Positions 8,544 through 18,095 are shown, numbered from the stretch's first letter. The stretch: DNA of 47,589 nt from Caldilineaceae bacterium SB0661_bin_32 (GCA_009841235.1 VXMH01000025.1:1-47589); one strand, 5' to 3'. A program made the numbers and translations. The notes: generated by a model not told the origin, from the sequence alone.

Positions 8544-9566
8544 ATGAGCGCATCATCCGCAGAGGCCGCCCGAGAGCTCTATCAGGAAGCGCTGATCATT
8601 GACGGCCTGAACGTGAGCAATTGGGACAGCCCAGCTGTGTTCGAGAGTCTGCACGCCGGCGGCGTTACCGCCTTCAATGCGACGGTCGCCACTCTTGAGA
8701 ATTACACACAGACGCTGGACAACATTGCCGCCTGGCTGGGCCGTTTCAGGACATACGAGGAGACGGTCCTCCAAGTCAAAGGCGTGGATGACATTCTTCG
8801 GGCCAAAAGCGAGAACAAGGTCGGGGTCATTCTCGGCTTCCAGAACGCCACACCGATCGAGAACGATCTCGACCGCCTGGCCCTGTTCCGTGCTCTGGGC
8901 GTGCTCATCATTCAGGTGACCTTTCACGAACGCAATCTGCTGGGGAGCGGCTGCTACGAACGCCGCGATGACGGACTGAGCCATTTTGGCGTTGACGCGA
9001 TCGAGGATATGAACCGGCTCGGCATCCTTATCGACCTCTCCCACGTGGGCATCCGCTCGACCATGGAGGCGATCGAGGCGTCGGCGAAGCCGGTTGCGAT
9101 AACGCACGCCAACGCCAAGTCCTACTATGACGTCCCGCGCAACAAGACCGATGAAGCTTTGAAGCGCGTGGCTGAGGGCGGTGGCGTGATCGGTGCTACG
9201 GCGATCGCGGCCTTTCTACGCACAGGCTCGGACTCCAAATTGGAGGACTTCATCGACGCGATCGATGACATGGTGTCCAGAGTAGGCATCGACCACGTTG
9301 GCATCGGCACAGACTTCACGCAGGACCAGCCGGAATCTTTCGGAAGGTACATCGGCTCGCAGCAGGGCACGAAGTTTCCGGCCAAGTTCGTTGACCCCTC
9401 AAGAAGCCAGCGGGCCGGCCTCCGCTATCCACTGGGACTGCAGCTGCCCGATGAAATGCCGAATCTGGCCGGGGCCCTGCTTGGACGCGGCTACAGTGAG
9501 GGCGACGTTGAAAAGATTCTGGGCGGAAACTGGCTGCGTCTCTTCCGGGAGGTCTGGGATGTCTGA
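8544..9566 (+). CDS. M19 (renal dipeptidase) family protein with altered metal site
   Basis: The ATG at 8544 has AAGGGAG (8531-8537) at good spacing; the TTG one codon upstream is less likely. The 340-aa product aligns by eye with membrane dipeptidases: LIDLSH (162-167), THANA (187-191), PRNKTDEAL, GGGVIG and GTDF (255-258). The usual HxD zinc motif near the N-terminus is replaced by LNV (22-24), and the position of the bridging glutamate appears to be Gln100 (FQNATP). His167, His188 and Asp257 remain. The protein may therefore hold one metal or none and may not be a dipeptidase. No signal peptide is seen. It is followed by peptide-type ABC permeases, which fits a role on an imported amide or peptide-like compound. 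Confidence 0.82.
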   Translation: MSASSAEAARELYQEALIIDGLNVSNWDSPAVFESLHAGGVTAFNATVATLENYTQTLDNIAAWLGRFRTYEETVLQVKGVDDILRAKSENKVGVILGFQNATPIENDLDRLALFRALGVLIIQVTFHERNLLGSGCYERRDDGLSHFGVDAIEDMNRLGILIDLSHVGIRSTMEAIEASAKPVAITHANAKSYYDVPRNKTDEALKRVAEGGGVIGATAIAAFLRTGSDSKLEDFIDAIDDMVSRVGIDHVGIGTDFTQDQPESFGRYIGSQQGTKFPAKFVDPSRSQRAGLRYPLGLQLPDEMPNLAGALLGRGYSEGDVEKILGGNWLRLFREVWDV

Positions 9567-9649
9567 CGGGTCAGGCTTCCTCTTGGCCCTGCCTTGCAGA
9601 GAATTGGGAAATATGGCGAATCCATGCGCTTGCGGAGATTGAGCGGGCG

Positions 9650-10612
9650 ATGACCAAGTACATCATCCAGCGCGTTCTGGTCTCGATTCCGATCTTCTTC
9701 GGCATAACCGTGATCGTCTACGCGCTCTATGCGCTGGCGCCGGGAGATCCGCTGGCGATGCTGCTGGGCGAGCGAGCCATGTTGGAGATGACCGCCGAAG
9801 AGATCGAAGCGGCGCGCGAGAGTCTTGGCCTGAACGACCCCTGGCACGAGCGCTATTTCGACTGGTTCAGCAGGGCCATTCGCGGCGACCTTGGCTATCC
9901 CCTGACCGGCGGCTACACGGTCATGGAGCTCCTTCAACAGCGGATCGGACCGACGCTGCTGCTGATGGCGACCGCTTTCGTCGTTTCGCTCCTGGTTGGC
10001 GTCCCCATGGGGATCGTCATGGCCCTCAAACAGTACTCCTGGATCGACTATCTCGTCACCGTACTCGCATTTGCGCAGTTGTCGATTCCCTCGTTCTTCC
10101 TTGCCTTGGGGGCCATGTACGTCTTTTCGCTGAAGCTGGATGTCTTCCCCACTTCCGGTCTGCAAACGATTGGCGCGCCCTTCTCTCTTTGGGATCGGAT
10201 TCACCATCTCATCATGCCTTCGTTTATCCTGGCCGCTTACTTTGCCGGCGTCTGGGCGCGTTATACGCGTTCCAGCATGTTGGAGACGATGCACCTGGAA
10301 TTTGTCACGACCGCGCGCGCAAAGGGGCTGCGGGAACGGGTCGTGGTCGTCCGGCACGCTCTCCGCAATGCGCTGCTGCCGATGATTACGGTCGCGTCGC
10401 TTAGCCTCGGCCACCTGCTGGGCGGCTCCATCATCATTGAAACGATCTTCCAGTGGCCGGGTCTTGGTATGCTGGGCTGGCAGGCCACTCTGAACCGCGA
10501 GTACCCTATCCTGATGGGGATCATCCTGATCGCTTCCACGACCGTCCTTGCCAGCAACCTGCTGGCCGATATTCTCTACGCTGTGGTCGATCCGAGGATT
10601 CGCTACAACTGA
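9650..10612 (+). CDS. Peptide-type ABC importer permease, DppB family
   Basis: A 320-aa integral membrane protein with about six transmembrane segments. The N-terminal segment begins right after the start and is followed by the conserved periplasmic stretch with PGDP. The EAA-type cytoplasmic loop (TARAKGL ... HALRNALLP) couples the permease to an ATPase. It ends with DPRIRYN, a standard DppB ending. It is part of a binding-protein-dependent importer with the next two genes. No ATPase genes accompany this set. Confidence 0.93.
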   Translation: MTKYIIQRVLVSIPIFFGITVIVYALYALAPGDPLAMLLGERAMLEMTAEEIEAARESLGLNDPWHERYFDWFSRAIRGDLGYPLTGGYTVMELLQQRIGPTLLLMATAFVVSLLVGVPMGIVMALKQYSWIDYLVTVLAFAQLSIPSFFLALGAMYVFSLKLDVFPTSGLQTIGAPFSLWDRIHHLIMPSFILAAYFAGVWARYTRSSMLETMHLEFVTTARAKGLRERVVVVRHALRNALLPMITVASLSLGHLLGGSIIIETIFQWPGLGMLGWQATLNREYPILMGIILIASTTVLASNLLADILYAVVDPRIRYN

Positions 10613-10652
10613 CCATCCGCACGGGACGGTGCGGCGTTGGAGGGCAGGGCCT

Positions 10653-11543
10653 ATGACCAACGCTCTGCAGGCCGAGCAAAAACTGCGAGTCGATACGCCT
10701 GCCAGGCGCGCGCTGCGGCGCTTCACGCGGCACCGTCTGGCGATGCTCGGCCTCGGTGTGTTGCTGATTCTGGTGGCACTCGCCGTCCTGGCGCCCGCGG
10801 TCGCGCCCCACTCCCCGACGAAGCAGGAGTTGAGCCTCTATCGTAAACCGCCTAACCAGGATCACTGGCTGGGCACCGACACATTCGGCCGTGACGTCTT
10901 TACCCGCCTGATCTATGCGGGGCGCGTCTCTCTGAGCGTGGGCCTGGTCGCCGTGGGCATCTATGAGACGATCGCCATTCTTCTGGGCGCGGTCGCCGGT
11001 TACTACGGCAGCAAGGTTGATTGGGTCATCATGCGCGCCGTGGATGTGGTCATGACGATCCCGACCATGATCGTTATCATCTTTCTGGTCTCGATTCTTG
11101 GTCCCAGCATGTACAACTCGATGCTCGCTATCGGCATCATGGGGTGGCCCGAGCCTACGCGCCTGGTCCGGGGCCAGATTCTTTCGTTGCGCGAGATGGA
11201 CTACGTGACCGCAGCGCGTTCCCTTGGTCTGCCGACCTACCGCATCATCCTGCGGCATGTGTTGCCCGGGGTGGTGGCGCCGCTGGTTGTTCACGCCACC
11301 TTCGGTGTCGCCGGCGCCATTCTACTGGAGGCGGGTCTTTCCTTTCTCGGCCTCGGTGTGCCGCCGCCCACACCCAGTTGGGGCAACATGATGAGTTCAG
11401 CCCAGACGCTGAACATCCTGGAGCGCGTGCCGTGGCTGTGGGTTCCCCCCGGTATCGCCATCATGCTTTCGGTGCTTTCGATAAACTTCATCGGTGACGG
11501 ACTTCGTGATGCACTCGATCCGCGCGGCATGGAGACCGGCTAG
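10653..11543 (+). CDS. Peptide-type ABC importer permease, DppC family
   Basis: The ATG at 10653 is chosen because GGAGGG (10639-10644) precedes it. The reading frame is open further upstream but would overlap the dppB-like gene. The 296-aa product has an N-terminal cytoplasmic segment (to about residue 30), a first membrane helix, the LGTDTFGRDVF motif typical of DppC, an EAA loop (TAARSLGLP ... HVLPGVVAP) and the terminal GDGLRDALDPR. It pairs with the preceding permease. Confidence 0.93.
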   Translation: MTNALQAEQKLRVDTPARRALRRFTRHRLAMLGLGVLLILVALAVLAPAVAPHSPTKQELSLYRKPPNQDHWLGTDTFGRDVFTRLIYAGRVSLSVGLVAVGIYETIAILLGAVAGYYGSKVDWVIMRAVDVVMTIPTMIVIIFLVSILGPSMYNSMLAIGIMGWPEPTRLVRGQILSLREMDYVTAARSLGLPTYRIILRHVLPGVVAPLVVHATFGVAGAILLEAGLSFLGLGVPPPTPSWGNMMSSAQTLNILERVPWLWVPPGIAIMLSVLSINFIGDGLRDALDPRGMETG

Positions 11544-11745
11544 GAGAGAGTGAAGGGGAGGGAGGAGATGGCAGCTTTCAAATTGACTCGCTTTGGATCC
11601 CGAACTGCATAGGGCTTGGACGCTACGACGCTGAGCCGAAAGGAGGTGCGAAGGAAAACACCGGTCGTTGCCGCAGCTTTCTCGTGAATTTACGGATAAA
11701 TCAGTCGAGCCACAAAGGCTAATGACAGGACCGGAGGAGAAAACG

Positions 11746-13485
11746 ATGAAACGGCAATTGCTTGCAGTGAATCTGTTTATCGCGTTGGCTCTGATTCTTG
11801 CCGCTTGCGCTCCTGTGGACACGGCGCCGGCCGCGACCGCGATGCAGGAGCCGCCCACGGAGAGGCAGTACGGCGGCACGCTGAACTTCTGGCAGCCTTC
11901 CTGGGACGGCAGCAAGGACTGGTTCCACCACATCAAGAGGGACGAAGTGACGACCTGGATGTGGGAGGAGCTTTTCTGGACGACGACGGGTAGCTTCATC
12001 CCCGTCCTCGCGACCGGATACGATGTTTCCGACGATGGCCTTGTCTACACGGTGCATCTGCGTGAGGGCGTCAAATTCCACGACGGCGAGGAGTTCACCG
12101 CCGAGGACGTCAAGTACTCCTTCGAGCTGAAGTACGATCCCGGCATTCTGCCGCCGGAGGCGCTGAAAGCCGAGGCGGAGCGGGTCGAAGGGCTGTTTGC
12201 CTACAAGCAGGGCGAAGAGGGCGCCGATGAGATAACCGGCATCCGCATCGTCGACGACTATACCGTCGAGTTCGTCCTGACTGATCCGGACCCCAGCTTC
12301 TTCCCGGGATTCCTGGGCTATGTCGAACATCCGATGATGCCCAAGCATGTTCTCGAAACGCTGGACAGGGATGAGCTGGTCGCCGGGACAAGCGACTACT
12401 GGGTAACTGGTCCAATTGGGACTGGTCCCTATCAGTTCGTGGAGCATGTGCCCGGTCAGTATGTCGAGTATGCGCGCTTTGATGACTACTGGGGCGGCAA
12501 GCCCGGCCCCGAGCGCGTCTTCGTAAAGTTCGCGCCCATCGAGACCGCCATAATCATGTTGGAGAAGGGCGAACTGGATATCGTCTGGGAGGCGCCGGCC
12601 GAGGAGGCTGTGCGGTTGCAGGATAATCCCAACATCGACGTGCTGGTCGCCGATAACGTGATGGGCTTCTGGATCCAGACGCCGAACTGGCATGCCGGCG
12701 ACGGCCTCTGGCAGAACCCGAAAGCCAAGCAGGCGATGCTGCACGCGGCAGACCGCCAGGGCTACGTTGATAACGTGATGCACGGGCTGGGTGTGGTGCG
12801 CCACAGCTGGTTCCACGGCACGCCGTTCGAGTGCCCCGATCTGGTCGAGTACGACTACGACCTGGACAAGGCAAAGGCGCTGCTCGATGAGATCGGCATG
12901 ACCGCGGACAAGCGCGCTGAGTACAATCTTTCCCTCACCGTCTATCCGGGCAACAAGATGCGCGTCGACTACGCCGTCATGCTGCACGAGGCCTACACAC
13001 AGCTCGGTTTCAAGACCAACGTCGATCTGATCGACGCCGCCTCCTGGGCCGACTACCGCAACGGCAGAGGGCCGCGCGGCACCGAATTCGACTTTGCCAT
13101 CGCCAACTGGGGACCGGGCACGAATCCCTACGTGCTTGAGCCGTACATGGTCGGTACGGTCGATTTGGGCTACTGGCCGCTGGACGTAGAGCGGGACTAT
13201 CACTGGAATGAGTACAGCGCCAATGCAGAAGAAGCCGCGGATCTCTGGGGGAAGATCTTCGCTGAGACAGACATCGAAGCGCAGACACCCTACTTCCAGC
13301 AGCTCGACTGCATCCTCAACGAGGAGGTCTTCATTCCGCACCTCATCGGTGAGTCCTGGATCGCGCTCAAGAGCAAGCGCCTTCAGGGTATAGACCTCGA
13401 CCTCAATGTGAGCGTGTACATCGTGCCGATGATGGTCGATATGGCCAACTGGTGGCTCTGGGACCCGGAGGCGGATTCTCAGTAG
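11746..13485 (+). CDS. Peptide/solute-binding lipoprotein, DppA/SBP family 5
   Basis: I chose the ATG at 11746 because GGAGGA (11733-11738) precedes it and a signal peptide starts there. Residues 1-20 are hydrophobic and end in lipobox LAAC, with lipid Cys21. The 579-aa protein has the family features YGGTL, the FHDGEEFTAEDVKYSFE signature and GTGPY. It captures the solute outside the cell and delivers it to the preceding permeases. A gap of about 200 nt separates it from dppC. The gene ends 43 nt before a strong terminator. The many Trp and Tyr residues make a carbohydrate or aromatic ligand as possible as a peptide. Confidence 0.92.
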   Translation: MKRQLLAVNLFIALALILAACAPVDTAPAATAMQEPPTERQYGGTLNFWQPSWDGSKDWFHHIKRDEVTTWMWEELFWTTTGSFIPVLATGYDVSDDGLVYTVHLREGVKFHDGEEFTAEDVKYSFELKYDPGILPPEALKAEAERVEGLFAYKQGEEGADEITGIRIVDDYTVEFVLTDPDPSFFPGFLGYVEHPMMPKHVLETLDRDELVAGTSDYWVTGPIGTGPYQFVEHVPGQYVEYARFDDYWGGKPGPERVFVKFAPIETAIIMLEKGELDIVWEAPAEEAVRLQDNPNIDVLVADNVMGFWIQTPNWHAGDGLWQNPKAKQAMLHAADRQGYVDNVMHGLGVVRHSWFHGTPFECPDLVEYDYDLDKAKALLDEIGMTADKRAEYNLSLTVYPGNKMRVDYAVMLHEAYTQLGFKTNVDLIDAASWADYRNGRGPRGTEFDFAIANWGPGTNPYVLEPYMVGTVDLGYWPLDVERDYHWNEYSANAEEAADLWGKIFAETDIEAQTPYFQQLDCILNEEVFIPHLIGESWIALKSKRLQGIDLDLNVSVYIVPMMVDMANWWLWDPEADSQ

Positions 13486-13528
13486 ACAATTGCGTCCCAT
13501 TTGACTTCCGGTTAACTGGGACATTACT

Positions 13529-13564
13529 TTGCGAGCACTCCCGCGGGAGTGCTCGCAATTTTTT
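13529..13564 (+). terminator. Strong intrinsic terminator of the first ABC gene set
   Basis: A perfect palindrome of 13 nt per arm (13531-13543 with 13544-13556), extendable by two A-T pairs, is followed directly by six T residues (13559-13564). It marks the end of the transcript that starts near 7266. Confidence 0.92.
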
Positions 13565-13641
13565 CAACGACGCCGGACTGCAGGCGGCCCTTCCATGCTC
13601 TGGGCCCGGCAGCAATCTCAGCCGAATGGCGAGGTGGACAG

Positions 13642-15168
13642 ATGACCAAAGCAGTCGCGGAAACAGCGGACCAGAGCCGTCAGAGACTTGCCTCCGACCC
13701 GTATCGACCGGCCTACCACTTCCTGGCCCCGTGCAACTGGCTGAACGACCCGAACGGCACGATCTTCTGGAAGGGCAGGTATCATCTCTTCTACCAGAAC
13801 AACCCTGACGCCGCCTTCCACGGCGGGGCGACGGGAACGATCCATTGGGGCCACGCGGTCAGTGAAGACCTCGTGCACTGGCAGGACCTGCCCATCGCGC
13901 TGGCGCCGGTGGACAGCTATGACCGGAACGGCTGTTACAGCGGCACGGCCTTCGTCAACATGGACGGCGTGCCGACCATCATCTACCACGGCGTGCCGGG
14001 CGGGATCTGTCTGGCAACAAGCCAGGACGAGTTGCTGGTCGAATGGGAAAAACATCCGGCGAACCCCGTCATCCCCACGCCCGAACCCGGCAGCGGCTAC
14101 ACGGTGGACGGCGCCCCCTGCGCCTGGATCGAGGACGACACCTACTACGCGCTCACGGGCAACACCAGCCGGGAGGAGTTCGAAGGTCTCAAGCCGGACA
14201 GGGCCTTCCTGTTCAGGTCGGACGATCTGGCGCACTGGGAGTACCTGCATCCCCTTTATGAAGGAGGCAAATACACGGAAGTCGGTGAGGACTGCGCGGT
14301 GCCCGACTTCTTCCCGATGGGCGACAGGCATGTTCTCCTCTTTGCCAGCCACCATCGCGGACCGCACTATTACACGGGGACATACGCGAACCAGAGATTC
14401 ACGCCAGAGCGGCACGGCAGAATGGCTTTCGGCGAGACGAACTTTTCCAACAGGACCGGCATCCTGAACGAATGCCAGACACTGCTGGATGATAACGGCA
14501 GGCGTGTCATGTTCGGCCGGCTATCCGAGGGGCGTTACGGCTACGTTCAGCGGGCGTCGGGCTGGTCGGGGATCATGGCCCTCCCCATGGCGCTCACTAT
14601 GGGTGAGCGAGGCGATCTTCTCCTGAACCCGGTCGAGGAGCTTGAGGCTCTGCGCCGCAACCCTGTGCGCTTGTCGGACATTCAACTGGCCGGAGATTCG
14701 CCGATCACGCTTGACGGAGTGCGGGGCAACCGGCTGGAGATCCGGGCGGTCTTCAGTTGGGAGAGCGCCGAGGAGTTCGGCCTGAGCGTGTGCTGTTCGC
14801 CCGACGGCGCTGAACAGACGATGGTCCGTTTCAACGTCAATCCCAATGACTCGACACAGCCGCAGGACCGGTTGGGCCCTGACAGGCTGCTGGTCCTGGA
14901 CGTTACCCGGTCTAGTGTCAGCCAGGCGGTCAAGAATCGGGAGTCGCAGCGTTGTACCGTCACGCACGCCTACGGTGAACCGGTCGAGCTGCGCGTCTTT
15001 GTTGACCGCAGTGTGGTCGAGGTCTTTGCGCCGGGCGGCCACTACCTGGGCAAACGCATCTATCCGGCGCGGCCGGACAGCCTGGGCGTGCAGCTCTTTT
15101 CGCTTGGCGGCGATGCAACGCTCCACTCTCTTGAGGCGTGGGAGGTGGACGCGATCTGGCCGATCTAA
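13642..15168 (+). CDS. Glycoside hydrolase family 32 protein (beta-fructosidase-like)
   Basis: The start at 13642 follows GAGGTGG (13631-13637); the frame is open further upstream, into the terminator region. The 508-aa protein has the five-bladed GH32 propeller with NDPNG (35-39, nucleophile Asp36), then a C-terminal beta-sandwich with the FVDRSVVEVF motif. The usual RDP triad is altered to a DGAP-CAW arrangement (Asp156), and the acid/base region reads GEDCAVPDFF (Glu216) rather than ECPD, so it belongs to an atypical subgroup. No signal peptide is present, so it likely acts in the cytoplasm on imported fructosides or related sugars. It is a separate unit from the ABC genes upstream because of the terminator. 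Confidence 0.88.
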   Translation: MTKAVAETADQSRQRLASDPYRPAYHFLAPCNWLNDPNGTIFWKGRYHLFYQNNPDAAFHGGATGTIHWGHAVSEDLVHWQDLPIALAPVDSYDRNGCYSGTAFVNMDGVPTIIYHGVPGGICLATSQDELLVEWEKHPANPVIPTPEPGSGYTVDGAPCAWIEDDTYYALTGNTSREEFEGLKPDRAFLFRSDDLAHWEYLHPLYEGGKYTEVGEDCAVPDFFPMGDRHVLLFASHHRGPHYYTGTYANQRFTPERHGRMAFGETNFSNRTGILNECQTLLDDNGRRVMFGRLSEGRYGYVQRASGWSGIMALPMALTMGERGDLLLNPVEELEALRRNPVRLSDIQLAGDSPITLDGVRGNRLEIRAVFSWESAEEFGLSVCCSPDGAEQTMVRFNVNPNDSTQPQDRLGPDRLLVLDVTRSSVSQAVKNRESQRCTVTHAYGEPVELRVFVDRSVVEVFAPGGHYLGKRIYPARPDSLGVQLFSLGGDATLHSLEAWEVDAIWPI

Positions 15169-15325
15169 CCCTTGGGACGGGCACAGTCGTATTCAGGCGG
15201 CGCATTACTTCAGGAGGCCACCATTTCCAAATCATCCGAGGCGCGGCCAGTCCGCGGCGGTGAAGCGCTCTTGGGCGGCGCGCCGGCCGTGCTTCAGCCG
15301 CTCGAATGACCATTCCCACCGTCCA

Positions 15326-17269
15326 ATGACAGACTACCCAAATATCTTCTCGCCGCTGACGATCAAGGGAATGACGCTGCGGAACCGCATATGCAGTACC
15401 GGCCACATGGCGTCGTGGATGCACCACAACGGCGTGCCCAACGACAGGTGCCGGGCCTACTTCGAGGAGCGCGCCAGGGGCGGCATCGCGCTGGTGACGC
15501 TGGGCGCAACCTCGGTTAGGGAAGGCGATCATCCGGCCTACTTCCAGAATCTTGACGACCGTTTCATCGCTTCCTACCGCACGCTGACGCAGGCAGTACA
15601 CCGGCATGGCGCCAGGTTCATCGCCCAGTTCTGCCCTCGCGGCGCGCAGGTGCATCTGTCCGAGTTCTGCGAGCCTATGCCGAGCGCGCCGGTTGCCCGC
15701 CTGGTGCCGGGCGTCATCAATCCTCCCGTACTCGCGTCGGAGCATGTTGCCTCCTGGTCGGCGGAGGATCTTGAGGACCTGGCGGCCTGTTGTGGACGGG
15801 CGGCTTGGCGGGCGCGGGCCGGCGGCGCAGATGGGGTGGAGCTGCATGCGCATCAGCATCATCTCTACTCACAGTTCCTCAGCCCGGCCTGCAACTTTCG
15901 CGACGACGCCTACGGGGGCGACTTCGCGGGTCGCGCGCGTCTGCTCGTCGATTCACTGACGGCGATGCGGCAGGCGGTGGGAGAAGACTTTGTTGTCGGT
16001 GTGCGTTTGAAGGCGCACGACATGCATCCGGAGGGCTATGACGAACAGGACTGTGTTCGCCTGATCGAGCTTTTGCAATCAAAGGGGCTGCTCGACTACG
16101 TGAGCCTCACCGTCGGCGGGTCGGTCCATCATACCGGGTCACTCTATATGCCGGAAGCGGCACAGCTTGAGCGGGTCGCCCGGGTACGAAGGGCGATCGA
16201 CCTGCCTATAATTCATGCGGGGGGCATCGTCACGCCGGAGGTGGCCGAGGCTGCGTTGGCGGAGGGTTGCCTTGACGTGGTTGGCATCACCAAGGGCCAT
16301 TTCGCCGACGCCCATTTTGTAAACAAGCTGCGCGAGGGGCGGCGGGAGGAGATCCGGCTCTGCATTCGCTGTCAGTTCTGCTGCGACGGCGGCGAGGGTC
16401 CGGTCGGCTGCATCTACAACCCGGTGACCGGTCGGGAGAAGGAGTGGGCGGTTCCGGCGCCTGCACCTGTTCGCCGCCGGGTGGTGATCGTAGGCGCTGG
16501 GCCGGCTGGTTTGGAGGCTGCCACTGCGGCGTCAGAGCGGGGTCACGAAGTGATCGTCTTGGAAAAGGAGAGTCGGGTCGGGGGTCAGGTTTGGCTGGCG
16601 GGTGCAGCTCCGCTGCGCCGTGGATTTTCGACGATCGCTGGGTTCTATCAGCGACAGGCAGGGCTGGGCCGTTTCGAAGTGCGGTTAGGCGTAGAGGCAA
16701 CGGCCCATAACATACTTGATCTGAAGCCGGACGCGGTGATCCTGGCTACCGGCTCAACGCCGGTCCGGGCGCGGGTCGACGGCTACGACAAAAAGGCCCT
16801 GACCGTTCCTGATGTGCTTGCAGGCAACGCGGATGGTTCCAAACGCGTTCTGGTCGTGGACCGCGACGGGCATGCGCCGGCCTTTGTGGCTGCGGACCAT
16901 CTGCGCTGCGCGGGCGCGTCAGTCACTTTCGTTTCGGCGATGGCCCGGGCCGGAGCCGACTTGGGGGAACGGGACGCGGCCCTGCTTTGCCAGCGGCTGG
17001 GCGATGCAGGTGTGAACTTCATAGTCGGTTACGACCTGCTGCACGCAAATGGGACAGGCGCAACGCTGAAAAGCATATTCACCGATGAAGAACAGTCAGT
17101 CGGTCCCTTCGATGAAATCGTCGTTGCCGCCGGCAGCCGCCCCCGCGACTCGTTGGCCACTGCGCTGGAGGGTAGGGTTTCCGAGCTGCACGTGATAGGG
17201 GCCGCCAGCGCTTCCCGTTTCATTTTCGAGGCCACTACCGATGGAGTACGGATCGGCCATGCGATCTGA
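15326..17269 (+). CDS. Old-yellow-enzyme / 2,4-dienoyl-CoA reductase-like flavoprotein
   Basis: A 647-aa multi-domain protein. Residues 1-340 form an FMN-binding TIM barrel (GHMAS at 26-30; HAHQHH at 174-179; DDAYGG at 193-198). A Cys cluster (346, 349, 352/353, 362) should hold a 4Fe-4S centre, and the FAD/NAD(P)-binding domain starts at GAGPAG (390-395). This is the architecture of 2,4-dienoyl-CoA reductase, trimethylamine dehydrogenase and related enzymes. The last Cys interval (8-9 residues) is shorter than the 11-12 usual in those enzymes. The start at 15326 gives the conserved N-terminus; the frame extends upstream into the GH32 gene but lacks homology there. The substrate is unknown: an enoyl compound or an amine are both possible. 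Confidence 0.9.
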   Translation: MTDYPNIFSPLTIKGMTLRNRICSTGHMASWMHHNGVPNDRCRAYFEERARGGIALVTLGATSVREGDHPAYFQNLDDRFIASYRTLTQAVHRHGARFIAQFCPRGAQVHLSEFCEPMPSAPVARLVPGVINPPVLASEHVASWSAEDLEDLAACCGRAAWRARAGGADGVELHAHQHHLYSQFLSPACNFRDDAYGGDFAGRARLLVDSLTAMRQAVGEDFVVGVRLKAHDMHPEGYDEQDCVRLIELLQSKGLLDYVSLTVGGSVHHTGSLYMPEAAQLERVARVRRAIDLPIIHAGGIVTPEVAEAALAEGCLDVVGITKGHFADAHFVNKLREGRREEIRLCIRCQFCCDGGEGPVGCIYNPVTGREKEWAVPAPAPVRRRVVIVGAGPAGLEAATAASERGHEVIVLEKESRVGGQVWLAGAAPLRRGFSTIAGFYQRQAGLGRFEVRLGVEATAHNILDLKPDAVILATGSTPVRARVDGYDKKALTVPDVLAGNADGSKRVLVVDRDGHAPAFVAADHLRCAGASVTFVSAMARAGADLGERDAALLCQRLGDAGVNFIVGYDLLHANGTGATLKSIFTDEEQSVGPFDEIVVAAGSRPRDSLATALEGRVSELHVIGAASASRFIFEATTDGVRIGHAI

Positions 17270-17570
17270 AATCCGATATTTCACTTGCTTAGCTGGAAAC
17301 ACCTTCCCCCTATGCCCCCCAAAATCCTGTTGCAAGAACACGGTTTGGTACCTCTGACATATTGGATACAATGAATGATTAAGGAAGGAATGTTCCACAG
17401 CAGCAACTCTGATGTGACCCCCTCGACCAAACTTGTCATCCCAGTCTCATCGGCGTCTGATCTGCGCGAGGGGTAGTTTGTCAGCATAACGGCAGCTTGA
17501 TTGGTTGCCCGCGTGATTAGTGATTGCAGTGGCGGTTAATCGTTTAGTCTGTGCCATCAGGGGGCAACTC
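17270..17570. other. Intergenic region without a recognised gene
   Basis: A weak promoter-like pair TTGGTA (17345-17350) and TACAAT (17367-17372), spacing 16, is the only signal seen. It lies about 200 nt upstream of the small membrane protein gene. Confidence 0.3.
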
Positions 17571-18095
17571 ATGGGTCCACAACAGCAGCCAGAGACAATT
17601 TTGGGCCAGGGAGCGAATTTGGGGAAAGCCATCATGTTCTCCCTGGCGTTGATTGTACTTCTGGCATTTGGAGTTTATTTCAACTATACCCAGGGGAAAC
17701 TCCGCGACGCCTCAGCTGCCAGTGCCTCGTCGAGTGAGCCTACCGTGACGCCTGTGCCAACCCTTACCTTTGCGGAGTGGAAGGGTGAGGCTGAGACGGT
17801 CTCCTACCACACGCTCCTGGACCAAGCCGATCAAAACGAAGGCAAAATCGTCTATTTTCGTGGACAGATAGGGCACATTGCCTCTGAGACCGAAACCTAT
17901 GTTGAGATGTGGGTGTATGTCTCGGGCGACGATTCAGCAGGGAGTTACGATGAGGACCAAGTCGTGTTGCATTACCGTGACATGACCGCAACTGTTCAAG
18001 TGGACGATGTCATTAACTTCGTGGCTGTCATGGACGGTATTGACTCCGTTCATCTTGTGCCGGAATTAACCGTAAAGGCCCTGGAGGTCGAATAG
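17571..18095 (+). CDS. Small single-span membrane protein with an OB-fold-like domain
   Basis: Function not recognised. The ATG at 17571 follows AGGGGG (17559-17564), giving 174 aa; an in-frame GTG at 17520 would add 17 residues. Residues about 20-40 form one transmembrane helix. A Ser/Thr/Pro-rich linker (about 50-66) follows, then a beta-rich acidic domain of about 100 residues. The alternating strands (YFRGQIG, TYVEMWVYV, DQVVLHYR, VDDVINFVAVM) resemble an OB fold of the tRNA_anti-like type. It is probably a membrane-anchored extracytoplasmic protein. AT content and gaps on both sides suggest a stand-alone gene. Confidence 0.7.
   Translation: MGPQQQPETILGQGANLGKAIMFSLALIVLLAFGVYFNYTQGKLRDASAASASSSEPTVTPVPTLTFAEWKGEAETVSYHTLLDQADQNEGKIVYFRGQIGHIASETETYVEMWVYVSGDDSAGSYDEDQVVLHYRDMTATVQVDDVINFVAVMDGIDSVHLVPELTVKALEVE

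Noticed and set aside
11719..13524. Long open frame on the minus strand opposite the first binding-protein gene
   Set aside because: It is a GC-driven mirror of the real gene; the plus-strand product has a signal peptide, lipobox and family motifs, the mirror has none.
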